A stretch of 60,000 nt of DNA. Origin: Tubiluchus corallicola. Its lineage: Eukaryota > Priapulida > Priapulimorpha > Priapulimorphida > Tubiluchidae. The position numbers and the translations under genes are program-made. The stretch is from contig JAQGDQ010000089.1 of NCBI GenBank assembly GCA_030141605.1, forward strand, positions 374,001 through 434,000, given 5' to 3'. Below, piece after piece: positions 21,559 through 34,561 of the stretch. Within the stretch, counting starts at the first letter, position 1. Each line of letters opens with the position of its first letter. Below the pieces are notes generated by a model. That model was not told the origin of the DNA. It made no database searches and saw only the letters and a list, made by a program, of their open reading frames with translations.

Positions 21559-24500
21559 CTGTAAGAATAAAGATGATGATGATGGTGATCATTAATAATA
21601 ATAATTATAATAATAATGATAATAATAATAATAATAATAATAATAAACGTAATACTATAGTGATGAGAATTACTAATTATTAGTTAAAATATTGTTAGTT
21701 AAAAAAGCGAGTCCTCTTAATCATATCACAGAATGAGGCCTCAATAGAGACGTGCTAGGACATGAAACTACTGTGGGCAAAAATTTGTTTTGACATAATT
21801 GTAACCTTAGTCTTTGACATTCGAATCCGAAATCAGTAGGCTTGCAGTTAGTACTCAGAGTCAGACCTATCCGTATGCCAAGTTTGGTGATTGTAGTTTT
21901 ATCCGTTTTGATTTTTTACGAACATATACACAAACAGATACACTAAAAGGCATATTCAGAAGAATACTGAAGCTGTCAAGTCAGTCTAAACAATAGTGTG
22001 CTTCACAATAATAACACAAACGTGGTTCATAACTGTAAACATAGGTCATATTGACTGTAAACATAGATCAAAATCATAACTGAACATTTTTATATAAGTG
22101 TTGAAATTCTCGATTCGAAGTATATTCACGACTTTGCTATGCAGCCTACATCTATGCCGCTGCAAATAAGTTCCTATAATATACACCAATGACTAGTGAC
22201 AAGTATATAGCTCTACCTTTCCACCATGTTACAGGATGGAAAAGAGGCCAAAGATACCATTTCAGGGTAGCTGGTAATACTTAGTGTTAATTTATTATTA
22301 ATAATGAGTGCCATAGCACGATACTAATAGGATTCCATGTATGTATGTAGTTTATTGACAAAAAATATTTTCATTAACAACAAATGGGGTAAAACTTTAA
22401 CTTTCTTTTTGTCCGTGACAGAATACTACACGTCATTTAATCTTAATCATATTCAGTTAATATTCTGGCACAAATTTTAAGAGATTCATTATTAAAAATT
22501 TTAAATTTATTATTATTATTCATTAGTTTTAAAGAATGAATTTACATCATAAAAGTTAATGTAAGTATGACTGTCTGTGATGTGCTGAGTTATTGAAGCA
22601 ACTACTGCAATACATGTAGCTCAGTAAACCAACTCCAGAAAAATGTAAAAGACATGATCTTACATTTGCATCTAAAAAATCTAGTTGAACTGAAGTACAG
22701 TATAAGGTGCTCTCTCTCTCTCCAAGAGATCTTCGTAGAACAGAACCGAATTCTCGCATAGTACAAAAGTGACAAGAATATTTATTACAATTAAGAGAAA
22801 GAAGAAAGATTTACCAGTTTTTGGCAAAATCGATGGTGGCGTCATCTACTGGATTCTTAACTGCACCGAGTTTGCCGACAAAGTCATCGTGGGCAGTCTT
22901 GTGGTCTGTAAAGTTGGGATAGTTTTTCGCCTGCATCATTTGCTATAAGTAAAATAGATAGACATTACACAATAACAGCCCGTGGCGCTCGTATCTGCGT
23001 CAACCTGCAGATTCTGCAGTTCTGAAGCAGACTTCTGGTTGATCTCTTTCGAGCATCCTGCATCAGCTTTCGGTTACAAATTCCACTTTGAAAGAGGTCA
23101 AACAGAATTGTAAACTGACACAAAGATCTAGTACAAATATAAACCGTAGTACCAATAACTAAACATCGCAGGTTAATAGTGTATCACATTTAAGATTCAT
23201 AACAGTCAACTCGTACACTCGTACAGATCCTTGAAAAAAGGCTCTTGCAATTATTGTGCAAGGGTTAGTTCCCCACATGTGCTCCAAAATTAGAAATGCC
23301 CACAAAAATGACTGTAGTCTCCGTGACCTCTAGATCCATTCAGACCTACACATCACTGTACACAACGCATCACTAGAGCAACATTGTAGTGACTCCTACA
23401 GTTATTCGGACGTGTTTCAACTTTGCACTGGGCTGCTTAAGAAATGTTAACATTATATAAGCTAGAGGACCAATGAAATTGTTTAAGAATGTCAGGTGAG
23501 GTATTACACTGTCCGTTGGAATTTATATCAGGTTGCTTCATGTAATACTATAAAAAAACGAGTTACATCTTTTAAAATGGCAGAAAGAAATTTTGACACT
23601 TTTTGTGTCCTAAGCGACTCGCTTCAAAGCCTGAGCAATAACGCTTGTGAGACAGTAATCTTCACACATTGAGTACCACTTCTCTCCAAAGTTAATCATC
23701 AGAAAACTTTCAGTGTATCTCGTTCTCTGTGAATGTTTGTCGGCCTACAAGTCGCTATAGTTACGCTACACTATAGTCACAGTCAAAAATAATGTCTGCA
23801 ACTTGGCCTGTGTAACTTAAGTTCATCATAGATTCTATCCATGGGCTATAAATTTTGTTTATAAACATACACTTACTAAATCATCAATCTTTCTTCAACA
23901 ACAAACATGAACGTCATTTAAAAGGTCTATCAGATTAATTTTCTATCTTGCAAATCTGCTAAGTCAGTGACTCAAAAATAAATGTCGCTTAAAAATAGTC
24001 ACTGAGACACTATAGTGACTATACCATATCTATTTTAGAGACAAATTATTCTCAGCTAAGAATTGACTAACACAAAGCAGTACAAATTTGTGGCTAACAC
24101 GGAGTGGTACAAATTTTCTGGCTAACACGGTTAGTACAAATTTTCTGGCTAACATAGAGTGATACAAATTTTCTGGCTAACATGAAGTAGTACAAATTCT
24201 CTGGCTAACATGCAGTATTACAATTTTTGTGCCTAACACGGAGTAATAAAAATTTTCTGGCTAACGTACAGTATTACAATTTTTCTGCCTAACACGGAGT
24301 AATAAAAATTTTCTGGCTAACACGGAGTACTATAAATTTTCCGCCTAACACGGAGTAATAGAAACTTTCTTTCTAACAAGCTCTAGTACAAATTAACACG
24401 GAGCAGTACAAATTCTCTGACAAACACGCACTAGTATAAATTTTCTAGTTAACACGAAGTAGCACAAATTTTCTGGCAAACACGGAGTAGTACAAATTTT

Positions 24501-27500
24501 TTGGCTGACATGGAGTAGTTCAAATTTCCTGTCAGAACACACACAGAGAGAAAGTCTTGTCCTGATCCCACAGCTGTTAAATCGAACAAATTGCTGAAAT
24601 TTTTTTCAAGATATTACATAATGTCTTAAAGCAGCTGAACAGATCCCGGGCAATCAAGATTTCAGTTGATACTAACATATGGCATAGATCTCATTTCCCA
24701 GCCAAAACATTCGCATGTTGATTCAACTTAGCTGGTTGAAAACGATCCCTGGGCTGGTTGGTTTCATCGTACATGGCAAAGAGTTAGCTTAGCAATAATA
24801 TTTGTCTTCTTTAATGGAGACACAATAATCATTCCTGTTGGGTTTTCATTGCGGAATCCTGTTTCCAGTTAGCGACTTTCAACTCACAGGGCTGCTGACG
24901 TCATTTAATGCTGAGGTCTTAAAATACCAAGAACAGTAACCACTAATTTGAAAGCTCTTTGCTTTTAGCTTACCCAATTTACTAAAAATTTTCCTCATCA
25001 GGTGGCGTTGCTTGTGTCGCCTGGGCTCACTTCACTTTGCCTTGCCTTACCTTACGTGATGTTACGTTACCTTACCTTACTTCGCCTTACCTTGTCTTAC
25101 CTTACCTTACCTCACCTTACCTTACGTTACGTTCTCACCTTACCTTACCTTACCTTACCTTACCTTATCTTACGTTATGTCACCTTACCTTACCTTTTTT
25201 AGTTTGCCTTAGCTTACCTTACCTTACCCTCCTTACCTTACCTTACCTTACCTTACCTTACCTTACCTTACCTTACCTTACCTTACCTTACCTTACCTCA
25301 CCTCACCTTACCTCACCTTACCTTACCTTATCTCACCTTACCTTACCTTACCTTACCTTATCTCACCTTACCTTACCTTACCTTACATTACGTTATCTCA
25401 CCTTACCTTACCTTACCTTACCTTACGTTATTTCTCCTTACCTTACCTTACCTTATCTCACCTTACCTTACCTTACCTTATCTTACGTTATGTCACCTTA
25501 CCTTATCTTTTTTAGTTTGCCTTAGCTTGCGTTACGTTATGTTACCTTATCTTACCTTATCTTACCTTACCTGACTTTATCTAACTACTGCTGATGCGTT
25601 GAAAAAGCTGTACGAGCCTCCCAAAGCACCAAAACCAGATTTCCTCTTAGGGAAATAGTTGCATAGCACCAACTTCGAGCAGAAAGTTCGTTCCTTTCCT
25701 ACCTTGAACTGTCAGTAGCCCAGCCACCTACTAGTGGATAAGTTTCAACTTTAGCATTAGTCTAGAATGGAATGCTTTGACAAACAAAGGTTTGTTTGTT
25801 TACTGCACCTAAGAATAGCTTCTTGTTTAAGTAGATCCGTGGCTTCTAGAAAAACAAGTGATCCATAGTCATTTTAAGCCAAGAATATGTTTGAAATAGT
25901 GGTGTTTCTCTTTTTAATAAAAAATTACTTTCGTTTTAATTACATTTGGTGGTTCTTTTTAACGTAGTGGAAGTAAATACTCATGTTAGAATAACCATGG
26001 TAATTGGCACACTGCTGAAATGTATTTTTAATTGAAAGTGTAGTCAAAATCATAGATTATACAAATTACGGCGTTTCTAAGTATTGTTTCATCGTTTAAA
26101 CGAACTTAAAAGTTCAATATTTCATTGGAATAAAATTTGGAGATTTTCACTCAGTTAAATGTTTGAAAAGCGCTTTTAAAGTTTGAAATCCCAAGACGAA
26201 AGGTTTATTTAGCTTTAGCAATAATCCAAATCTTATGTCTGAGTATATTCTTTAGCCTTCTTGAGAATAATACCGGAGCCGGTGCTCCGCAGACAAAGAA
26301 GCACCGTAAGAACGAATTGCAATATAAAACGGGACACGAAATTTCGCTAACTTGTAAATCACTTAATGAAAACACTGAAATGCTTGCATCTTTATTATTT
26401 TGTTTATCTTTACTAAAATCATTGGCAGTTAGATTTTAAAAATTATTTTAGGTGCACAAAGCCATCATATAATGGTGTCATCTCTCATCTGATAAAATTC
26501 TTTGTGGATATCCTTTGCGACTCTCAGTTTCAATCTAATCGGAAGATAAATTATTAGACTTAGAGCCACTTACTAAAGACAGTCGATTAGATTTAGATGT
26601 CACTTATGCCATTCAGAAAAAGTTTTATCTGACGAGGGACGATATAATTAGGATGTTATCATATGTTGATACTGTGCACATAAAACAAATTCTTTTTAAA
26701 TCCAGTGATACGAATCTGAAGAGATAAAGTATTATTCAGCAAAGAAAATAATGGTTGTTCGCAGTATTGAACTATTTGTACGTGAGATGGACTGCTTGCT
26801 GCTGTGATGAAAGATTATTTTACAAGTTCAGGCGACGTCGCCACGGTGTCAGCGTTATCACCCGCTCATATAAAGATTTAGTTAAAAAAACAAGGACTTA
26901 TCATATACGCATAGTCTCACGACACCAAGACTTCCTGAGGCATTTCAGACACACCCTGATAATCTCTTCAGTTGCTAAGGTAAACAATGTATGAAAATTG
27001 GCGCCTTGGGCCTCAGCAAAAACTTGGCGTGAAAACCGTCTGTCACGCCAGGAAGCCAATAATTTGTTTGCTTAAACAACGATGAGGTTTATAGAGCGTG
27101 GATGAGCAGAGATACGTGCGGAGTTACCAGGTGCCTATTTTTCTGAAAGGAGCTCTTTTTACGTGAAATAAGAATGTTGTCCAAGGTTGGGTGGCGGAGT
27201 GGTTTAGACTTCGGACTGCTACCACTCGGTGTTGAGTTCGAATCTAGTGGCTGCCAATGCTTGGGCACCGTCTTACCTGTGTTGTTGTAAGGGTAATTCA
27301 CTAAATAGTCGTTAGCCTTAATGTTGTCAGTTTAATTGTTCTCTATGTCTTGTGTTGTGTTTGGACTTCAGCCAAGTTACTTTCGTTTGCGTCATCGCGT
27401 TAATGATTGCTCTTATTGCCAACATCATCACTTTTCACAACCGACGTTGCAATTATCAACACCAACCACTATCATCAGTACCACTTCCACTGTCATGGTG

Positions 27501-29571
27501 TCAATGCCTTTAAGAATGGTACCATTAATACTATCAACACTATCTGTCGTAGTGAATTACTGGCTCGTCACGGTGCATGCTTGAGAAAGACAGCTAAGGG
27601 GAGCAGAGCCTGTAAATGAATGTGTAACCGCCGGGAAAAGCGCTTCTGGACGGTTCATTGACAAAATTCGTTGTGGCTATTTCTTCCCGCACGCAAATAT
27701 GGCTAAAACACCTTTATTCAGTTCTGTGTCATATCCTAGAGGATTCTCCTTGTTAATGAACTAGATTCTGGTCCTGCTACAAAACCCAGCATTAGTCGTC
27801 GTAGTAGCCTTGATCTATATGAAAAACCTCTCCCACAAGTACCGCTATCGTCATCATCATCAAATCACCACCCCCGCCGCCGACACCACCACCACCACCA
27901 CCACCACCATCATCATCATCATTATTATTATATTCGATATTGTTGAAGTAAATTCTTGACTCACTTACCTCCTCTGTCTTGAAATGGCTGACCACCTTGT
28001 CATAGAGTGACTTCAGTTTTCCCGCATCGGCACGGTTTCCAGCAACTTCAAAAATGCCATTGAATAGACCCTTGTGTTGCTCGTCCAGGTTTTCATACTG
28101 AAATGCATAACTCGGTGTAAATATGAATCAAGCTTTATCCTTCGATCTTTTCATGTGTAATTCTCTAATAGAAATTTTTTTTACTGAAAGCTATAACAAG
28201 TAGATTTAAGAAGAACCTCAACAAAAAAGACCATTATCCTTAGCAATTTGTACGAATTTTGCTTCTTTGGACATAATTTACTTTTCTAATGCCATCTCTC
28301 ATCCTGAGTTGTCCATTGGCCGTTTGGGGCACTATTTTATAAAAAAAAAAATCGGTGTTTTAAATACTATGTTAGCTGTAAGCATTAATGATTTGTGTGA
28401 GTATTAATTAGTACAAAATTTACTAATCGGTGTCAGCTTTATGTAGGGGTCGTTTAGAAACATCAACCTGAACCTGCAATTAATTAATCTTAAAACCAAA
28501 CTTGATCAAAAGGAAAAATACAAAACGGATGTGATTGAGTCGGATTTGAACCAGGAACCTTTGAATTATTGTCCTATGACACGAAACTAAATCACATAGC
28601 TCCTTGTGATCTCATAAGATCTTATTTCAATCACCTATTTTCAACTGTTAGTTTATTCATGCTAGAGTAACTACTAACTAACTAACTAACGAACTGACTA
28701 GATTATTTTGTAATTAATACCGAATTGACGCGTGTAATTAATTAGTTAATTAAATAATTAATTATAATATTAATTTTCTGATTATCGGTGAATGATGGTA
28801 CGAAGAAACTAAACAATTATTAAATGTTCGAAATAAAATTTTCTGATAGCCAATGGTGTCTGACAGCAGAAAGCGGATTGATATAATTACTCAAGGCTTC
28901 TGATAGTTACCATTGATTGAGAAAAATCAAACGTCACACATGCTAACCTCACACCCACGAAGTCGCGTGGTTTCATGAGCTGCAAGATTTGTGAACCCGC
29001 CGTTCATAACTCGATTTAGCACTATATATTAGCGCTATAACGCACTATGCATATTTTTATTTACAAATTCTAAAAAATTACTGAAGCTACTACGTGCAAC
29101 TTTGCATACACTGCAACGAATATTTGTAAGTTGTTTTTGGCAAAAATTAGTTGAATAAATTTTTGTAATGTTAACTTGCAGGGATCGAGATAATTTTCTG
29201 AGCGGTAGGAGTGGTAATGATGATTAGAATAAGTTAATTAAAAGAAAGTTAATTTAAAAAACTGGTTCCCAACTTGCTTAAAAATAAATTAAATTTGTCA
29301 GCAAATGCATTCGACTAATAATCAAATTTAAAGCTCGTACATGCAATGAGCTGGTAACACAGTTCTATTGAAGTCATTTAAACTTACATAAAAACTGTCT
29401 TACTAACCTTAACTGTGAATATACATTCAATTGAAGTATAATAAAAAGTTAATTAAGTCTGTAAAATTTAAAAAAACTTTGTTTTCTTTTATAAAAGTGA
29501 TTTTATCGAGTACTTACGAAAACCTTGAAGCTCTCATCCCAGCAAAATGGTTCTGGAATTGGGAAGCTCAT
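21507..29571 (-). CDS. Hemerythrin, complete four-exon gene
   Basis: Four exons with GT-AG introns encode 120 residues, the usual hemerythrin length. The protein starts MSFPIPEPFCWDESFKVF and ends LVNHIKGIDFKYKGKL, both hallmarks of the family. All seven diiron ligands of the known fold are present at the right spacing: H26, H56, E60, H75, H79, H108 and D113 (Met = 1). Hemerythrin binds O2 reversibly at a non-heme diiron site within a four-helix bundle. There is no signal peptide, so it is an intracellular form (coelomocyte, muscle or general cytosolic; tissue cannot be told). The ATG follows a short leader downstream of a TATA box. Introns are about 1.4 kb, 5.0 kb and 1.3 kb; the second is full of satellites. 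The ligand set is intact and there is no stop or frameshift, so it is expected to be functional. Confidence 0.97.
21592..21648. repeat. (AAT)n microsatellite in hemerythrin intron 3
   Basis: An interrupted AAT/GAT trinucleotide run lies about 35 bp upstream of the exon 4 acceptor (gene sense). Confidence 0.8.
22815..22942 (-). CDS. Hemerythrin exon 3: ligands H75, H79
   Basis: The acceptor is CTTATAG and the donor TG|GTAAAT. It encodes QMMQAKNYPNFTDHKTAHDD then FVGKLGAVKNPVDDATIDFA. If unspliced, the reading frame would hit TAA directly after Trp104. The donor GTAAAT and the matching final exon show that it is spliced inside the Trp codon. Confidence 0.96.
24062..24535. repeat. 28-bp minisatellite in hemerythrin intron 2
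   Basis: About 17 degenerate copies of a unit containing CTAACACGGAGTAGTACAAA followed by TTTTCTGG. Copies vary by point changes and one or two shortened units. Confidence 0.88.
25041..25572. repeat. (TTACC)n pentanucleotide array, about 530 bp
   Basis: A long array of CCTTA units with variants CTCAC, TTACG and TTATC, lying in hemerythrin intron 2. It is open in several frames because the period is not a multiple of three and lacks stops. The 162-codon frame across it is an artefact. Confidence 0.93.
27186..27330 (+). mobile_element. tRNA-derived SINE head (possible extension to ~27650)
   Basis: TGGCGGAGTGGTTTAGACTT matches a Pol III A box and GAGTTCGAATCTAG a B box about 50 bp later. The implied T-stem has mismatches, so this is a tRNA-derived SINE rather than a tRNA gene. 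The unrelated downstream body to about 27650 may belong to the same element. It sits in hemerythrin intron 2. Confidence 0.6.
27865..27930. repeat. (CCA)n/(TCA)n/(TTA)n compound microsatellite
   Basis: A run of CAC, CAT then TTA triplets, just inside the 5' part of hemerythrin intron 2 (about 40 nt from the exon 2 donor). Confidence 0.85.
27969..28097 (-). CDS. Hemerythrin exon 2: ligands H26, H56, E60
   Basis: The acceptor is ATTTCAG and the donor GAG|GTAAGT, phase 0 at both ends. It encodes YENLDEQHKGLFNGIF then SLYDKVVSHFKTEE, helices A and B with three iron ligands. Confidence 0.97.
28520..28600 (-). mobile_element. tRNA-like SINE fragment
   Basis: On the minus strand GGAGCTATGTGATTTAGTTT resembles an A box and CCTGGTTCAAATCCGACT is a good B box, at tRNA spacing. 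It lies in hemerythrin intron 1. No second copy was seen in the window. Confidence 0.45.
29518..29571 (-). CDS. Hemerythrin exon 1 (start)
   Basis: ATG at 29571-29569; it encodes MSFPIPEPFCWDESFKVF and ends TTC|GTAAGT in phase 0. The sequence matches the FPIPxPxxWDxSFxxF start of sipunculan and annelid hemerythrins. Confidence 0.97.
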
Positions 29572-29670
29572 GATGAGGATGCTGTCGTCTGCTCTGTGTT
29601 GCCTAGGTAGAAAAAGTGGGTACTCAGACTGAAGTCAGGAGACTGTGTCCCAACCCGGCAGTGCAGGTCC

Positions 29671-29677
29671 TTTTATA
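29671..29677 (-). promoter_or_regulatory. TATA box of the hemerythrin gene
   Basis: On the minus strand this reads TATAAAA followed by GG, about 100 nt upstream of the ATG. Transcription would be expected to start near 29645, giving a 5' UTR of roughly 75 nt without an upstream intron. Confidence 0.7.
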
Positions 29678-30701
29678 GATGCCAAAAAACGCCTCATCGG
29701 TGGATTCCATTGCAACAAAGGGGAGAAAGGGTTAAGTAGCAAAACTAAGGTAACTTACGTTTGACTTTCTCGTATTTTCGTCAGTAGATGGCAGCATCGC
29801 ATCACGTGTGCATGCGTGGGCGTATGAGGAAGAAGATACGAAGGGCACGAAGGTGTTGAGGTAACATCTACTCCATGTCCTACCTACCCCCGTGCGCAGT
29901 TACACTGGCCTCTAGGACCCACTGAGACTGGGCTACGTGTTGCAGCGCTGCACGCTGCCTTGTCGGTTGTTTAGAGTCAGAAAATTTCAAGTCATTAGTG
30001 GTGAAAGCTTTAATTGTATGTTATGATACGTTTTGCAGCCAAGCTTAGTCTAAACAGATGAAAAATTTTGAGCTGGAGTGTAAGGTGCGGCAGCTGGAAA
30101 CATTACTTACAATATAAATGCAACAGTTGCACGTCGCTTAGCGATTTCGTATAGTTAAGCACAGTTGGCCTGAAACAGTAGTTGAATGGATGAGTTTGGG
30201 GGAATATTTTGCCTAAAGGTTTTTGGCAAAATATATACAGACTTCCATACAGTCTGTATATATATATATAAACAATACTTGTCGGTGGGCTCAGCTGGTA
30301 CACTAATCAAGCAGCTACACACACACACACAAAAACAGATGTGACAATTCTAAGAAAAAAAGCAGAAATATAGAGTCTTGTAAAGACAAAGACATCAAAT
30401 TTGCTAGTGCGAGTTACGGTAACACAAAATGGGCAAACTCTTTTAATTCAGATAAGACTCGAAACGTCCATGACATTGTTTTCAAGTCCGCTTAGCGACT
30501 AAATTACTGTTCTACCTCTAACAATTATCTATAGGTCCAATCGCGTTGCACAAGTTCGAAATGAACATCATTCCATTAAATTTACAAAAAAGTGCTAGGC
30601 GGATTATTCTTTAGGTCCACAATAGTATAAAAGCAGCAATTCTATGGAAAGTAACATGTTGTGAAACTTTGACTTATATTAATTGTATACAAGAGTTTCA
30701 G

Positions 30702-30830
30702 ATTAAGTCAACAAATTTACGATTATTTACAAAGTTTATGTTCAGATTCAGTCAACAAATTTACGATTATTTACAAAGTTTATGTTCAGATTCAGTCAAC
30801 AAATTTATGATTATTTATTAAGTTTCGGTT
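30702..30830. repeat. Three-copy tandem repeat, 43-44-bp unit
   Basis: GTCAACAAATTTACGATTAT recurs at about 30707, 30751 and 30794, with AAAGTTTATGTTCAGATTCA between copies. Confidence 0.85.
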
Positions 30831-33327
30831 TAAGTTTATTTATGTTTGCACAGCGTAAAATCCACATAAATATGTGTTTGATGAACACTGTACAGAAAAA
30901 ATACATAAAGCTAATATTAAAATGGCTATTCGAAACAGCTAAATAACACAAAATTTCAAGAATTTTTTTTTAGTAAAATTAAAATGAAAATATGTATTCC
31001 TAAACCTATTTGGAAAAAAGCCTAATCAACAGCAGCTAAAATATAGCGTTAGTATTGTAAAGCTGTTACAGTGACATTAAATGTGTCAGCTAAACAGCTA
31101 CATATGTTTAAATGTAATGATTGAAAAGTGCAAAGTGAAATCAAGGAAAGCAAACAAATAAAGACAAACGAATATCATCTATAGTTGAATATATATTTAA
31201 ACGGGCGCCATGATGTATCTTTTTAGTACATGTGCGTAGTTTTTTTTCAAGCCTGGAATCTAGTACTCAACAGCAGACCTGGCTAATTTAGTTTCTTGTA
31301 GCTGCACCGGAACCTTTATCGTTTTCAAGGATAATCACCCAAGATGAGCAATTCCTAACTAACTTAGCTATGCGTTGTATATCCTCATCCAACAAGGGAA
31401 ATAACCTTGGCGGTATGGCAGATGAAGTCGCCCTTCCATTTATTAACCAGTTAAGGCTGCCTAGCGTCGAGGATCTGTTTAGTTTTTAGTAGATCATGTA
31501 GATGGATTTTGGTGACGTCAAGATTTTTCAGTCTTATTTTATTATTTCTAAATGGGCTGTGCGGTTTCAAGTTCTCAAAAAAAATTCTAAATTTTAACTT
31601 TTCTAAAGCAGTCTCTTTGACCAAATATTCTTATTACCTTTCTACACGCGTTTCACTCAGGGATTCGTCGTGAACTATAAAATCATCAAAACACAACATT
31701 ATTCGCTAAAAACAGAGTTACAAGAAAAACACCTAGGCTGTGCACTAATAACTCATTTGAAACGTTCAAAAACCTTTCGCACATCATCAGCATTTTCACA
31801 CATTTATCTACATTCTTACAAGAAGATGAATATATTTGGGTATAGTTAATTTAGTAAAACTTCGTACTAGCAACCGGTAACTTTAAGACTAAAATGGCGT
31901 TTATCTAACATCCGGAATGTGTTATGCGTTATTTTTTGCAGTTATTTCCCATTGATTTTTTTATATGCAGCTATTCCGCAGGGGATAACGCATAAGTGGC
32001 ATAACCCTTTCCGATGCCAGGTAAATGCCATTTCAGTGTATGTATGTAGATCTTATGAAGGTACTAGATCGAATCCAGTTTGGCTGTTTTCAGTTTTTAT
32101 CTCTCAGTTTTATGAACTGTTGATGTTTTGCGCTTCGTGTCAGGTGATTTATAGTTTTTATACCAACATCCTTCAGCTCACTTATTTCAGCGAACTGCAT
32201 CTTTTTTGTGTTTTATTACGTTAAACTTGAGCATAAAAACTAATGCAAATCACTCTGAGGCAAAGTCACCAAAAAGATGATTGTCATGGAGAACAAAAAA
32301 CAGTGATTTTTATCCTGATTACAGCTTATTCGATTTCACTTAATATTGCAATTCATACTTGTGAGGAGCTTCATTAAAACAATAATAATCATGGTGGGAT
32401 TAGTTCTGGAATTTCATATAACACCGGAGCACCTTTTTTCGGCAAAAACTTTTCATAATGAGTGCTGACTTTTATTTAGAGAGAAATTTTAGAAAACCAC
32501 AAGGTTTTTACTTTTTTTAACCGTTGGTATACTGCAAACTGGAATTTAACACTCAGTGACAAAGCGTACTTAAAGTAAATGGTTGTGGCAAGAGGAGTCT
32601 GTCTCATTATCAAAGATAACCATCTAAAATGAGCGTTAAATTTTGTCATTACTCATCCATTCATCGATAAGCTCAGCGTTGCTTAACTTCACACATCGCC
32701 ACACAACTGAATTGAAGTGCTGCCAGAAAATTTGTTGAACAGTGTGACATTAATATTAATGTCATACTTCCCAGCGGCAAGTGGGCGTATTCACCTCCTA
32801 TTATCGAGCTTTTATGGCCATGCTAAGTTTTAATGCATGTACGTGTATGTATATAACACTTAGGTTCATGATTTTAACCTAAAATAAACTGACAGACTAA
32901 ACTAAAGCCGTAGCGATGTAGCTCAGGCGTGACAAACGCAATATGGAAGCCGTAAGATTAGTAATTTAAATTTTCTCAGTTTTTTCTCAAACTGAACGTG
33001 ATCTTGGTCATGCAGTTTGCATTTGCATCCGTCAATAAGCTGATTTCGTAACCCAGTGATCTCAGCTGTGATGCATTTGCTTTAAAAAGTTTCCAATCCG
33101 TCTGTGAGTTGATTCACAGCTTGAGATGCAAAGGTTCATTTGAAGGACGGTCAATCCTCTTTACTAACGCGAAACTTAAGAGTAAACCTCGAGTTTTTAT
33201 ATTGCTTTTTGTGTCATTTTAGCTTCCTGATTGAGGTTTATCTGTTTTATCGGTCAGGCAGGCACACAGTCGATTAGTCAGTCAGCTTGTCGACTAGCTA
33301 GTCTGCCATGTGGTCGGTAGCCTGGCA

Positions 33328-33475
33328 GTGGCCAATCAGTCAGTCGGTCGGTCGGTCGGTCAATCAACCAACCAACCAACCAACCAACCTACCTACCTAC
33401 CAACCAATCAACCAACCAATCAACTAATCAACCGACCGACCAACCAATCAACCGACCAGCCGTTCAGTCAATTGC
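33328..33475. repeat. GGTC / AACC tetranucleotide compound repeat
   Basis: CAGTCGGTCGGTCGGTCGGT is followed by CAACCAACCAACCAACC and degenerate ACCGACC units. The GGTC half can pair with the later GACC units to form a hairpin. The plus-strand frame across it is low complexity. Confidence 0.85.
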
Positions 33476-34349
33476 TCAAACAATCAATTTGTCATTCGAT
33501 TAGAATCCTTTTATGGGAGTGTCTTAAGAAATTTCCTAGTTTTATACTTCAAATGCTAATTAAACTAAACTGTTTCGCAAAAGACACGAAGAACATAATA
33601 AAAAGATGTGGCTCATTATTGTCTACATGACAGTTGATGATTGTTAACGGAAGCTGCATGATCGCTTAACGACCTTAATGTTACGCTATTTGTCAGATTA
33701 AACGCTAAGATGTTCGGAGAGATTGGAAAGAATAAACACACAACTTAGTTTTCTTGAACTCTGTAAGACACCTCTTTGAATTGCACAGAGCGATATCACA
33801 CTTAGGTCTTAGCACATACCAGGGTGTTTCTTCTTTAGAATTATATAATTTAGTAAAAACTAAAGTACATGTCATATCAGAAATGCCATAACCACAAAAT
33901 AAAGGTTGAAAACGATGGGTTAAAAATGATAACTATGTAGTTTTACGAATAATGATAATAATAATTACGAATGACAATGAAGTTTTGTGTCATAGGTGGT
34001 GAAGAAGTTCGGCCTTAAAGACAGATACGCCTTTTCTAGAAAATATCTGGTAATCCGACGCAGTTTCATAAACAAACCTTACAGAAGCAGACAAATTGTT
34101 AATGTCGGAACTGTCAGTTAGCGAATTTTAGCGCTTTGTGCGTCGGAAAAGTCGGAAGCTCCAACGCTTCGGGTAAAACAGGTGTCGGCGGAGGAAAGAG
34201 TTGCGATTTGTCAGTGAAGATGCGCAGAGCTTCCACCCAAGCACGTCTTCCCAAAATTATTTTTTAATCATGACAAAGTTTCTTAAGCTCGTAACCCAGT
34301 ATGCATTTGTAATGACGTAAGCCACAGCAAGATTGCAGACATGTTAACG

Positions 34350-34350
34350 A

Positions 34351-34439
<89 letters not shown>

Positions 34440-34519
34440 GAGTTTATTACTGTTCTTTGTAAGTTATTATAAATAAAGAATTAAATCAAATGTGTGTGCG
34501 TGCGTGCGCGTATTCTCTA

Positions 34520-34556
<37 letters not shown>
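34350..34556. repeat. (CT)n arrays
   Basis: Two CT dinucleotide runs (about 34350-34438 and 34509-34556) are separated by a short GTGTGCGTGCG segment. They abut the 3' tail of a SINE. Confidence 0.92.

Positions 34557-34557
<1 letters not shown>

Positions 34558-34561
<4 letters not shown>

Noticed and set aside
25037-25525. 162-codon open frame on the plus strand
   Set aside because: It lies entirely in the TTACC pentanucleotide array; open frames follow from the repeat lacking stop codons.
27186-27260. Functional tRNA gene
   Set aside because: A and B boxes are present, but the T-stem pairs poorly and no proper acceptor stem could be formed; a SINE head fits better.
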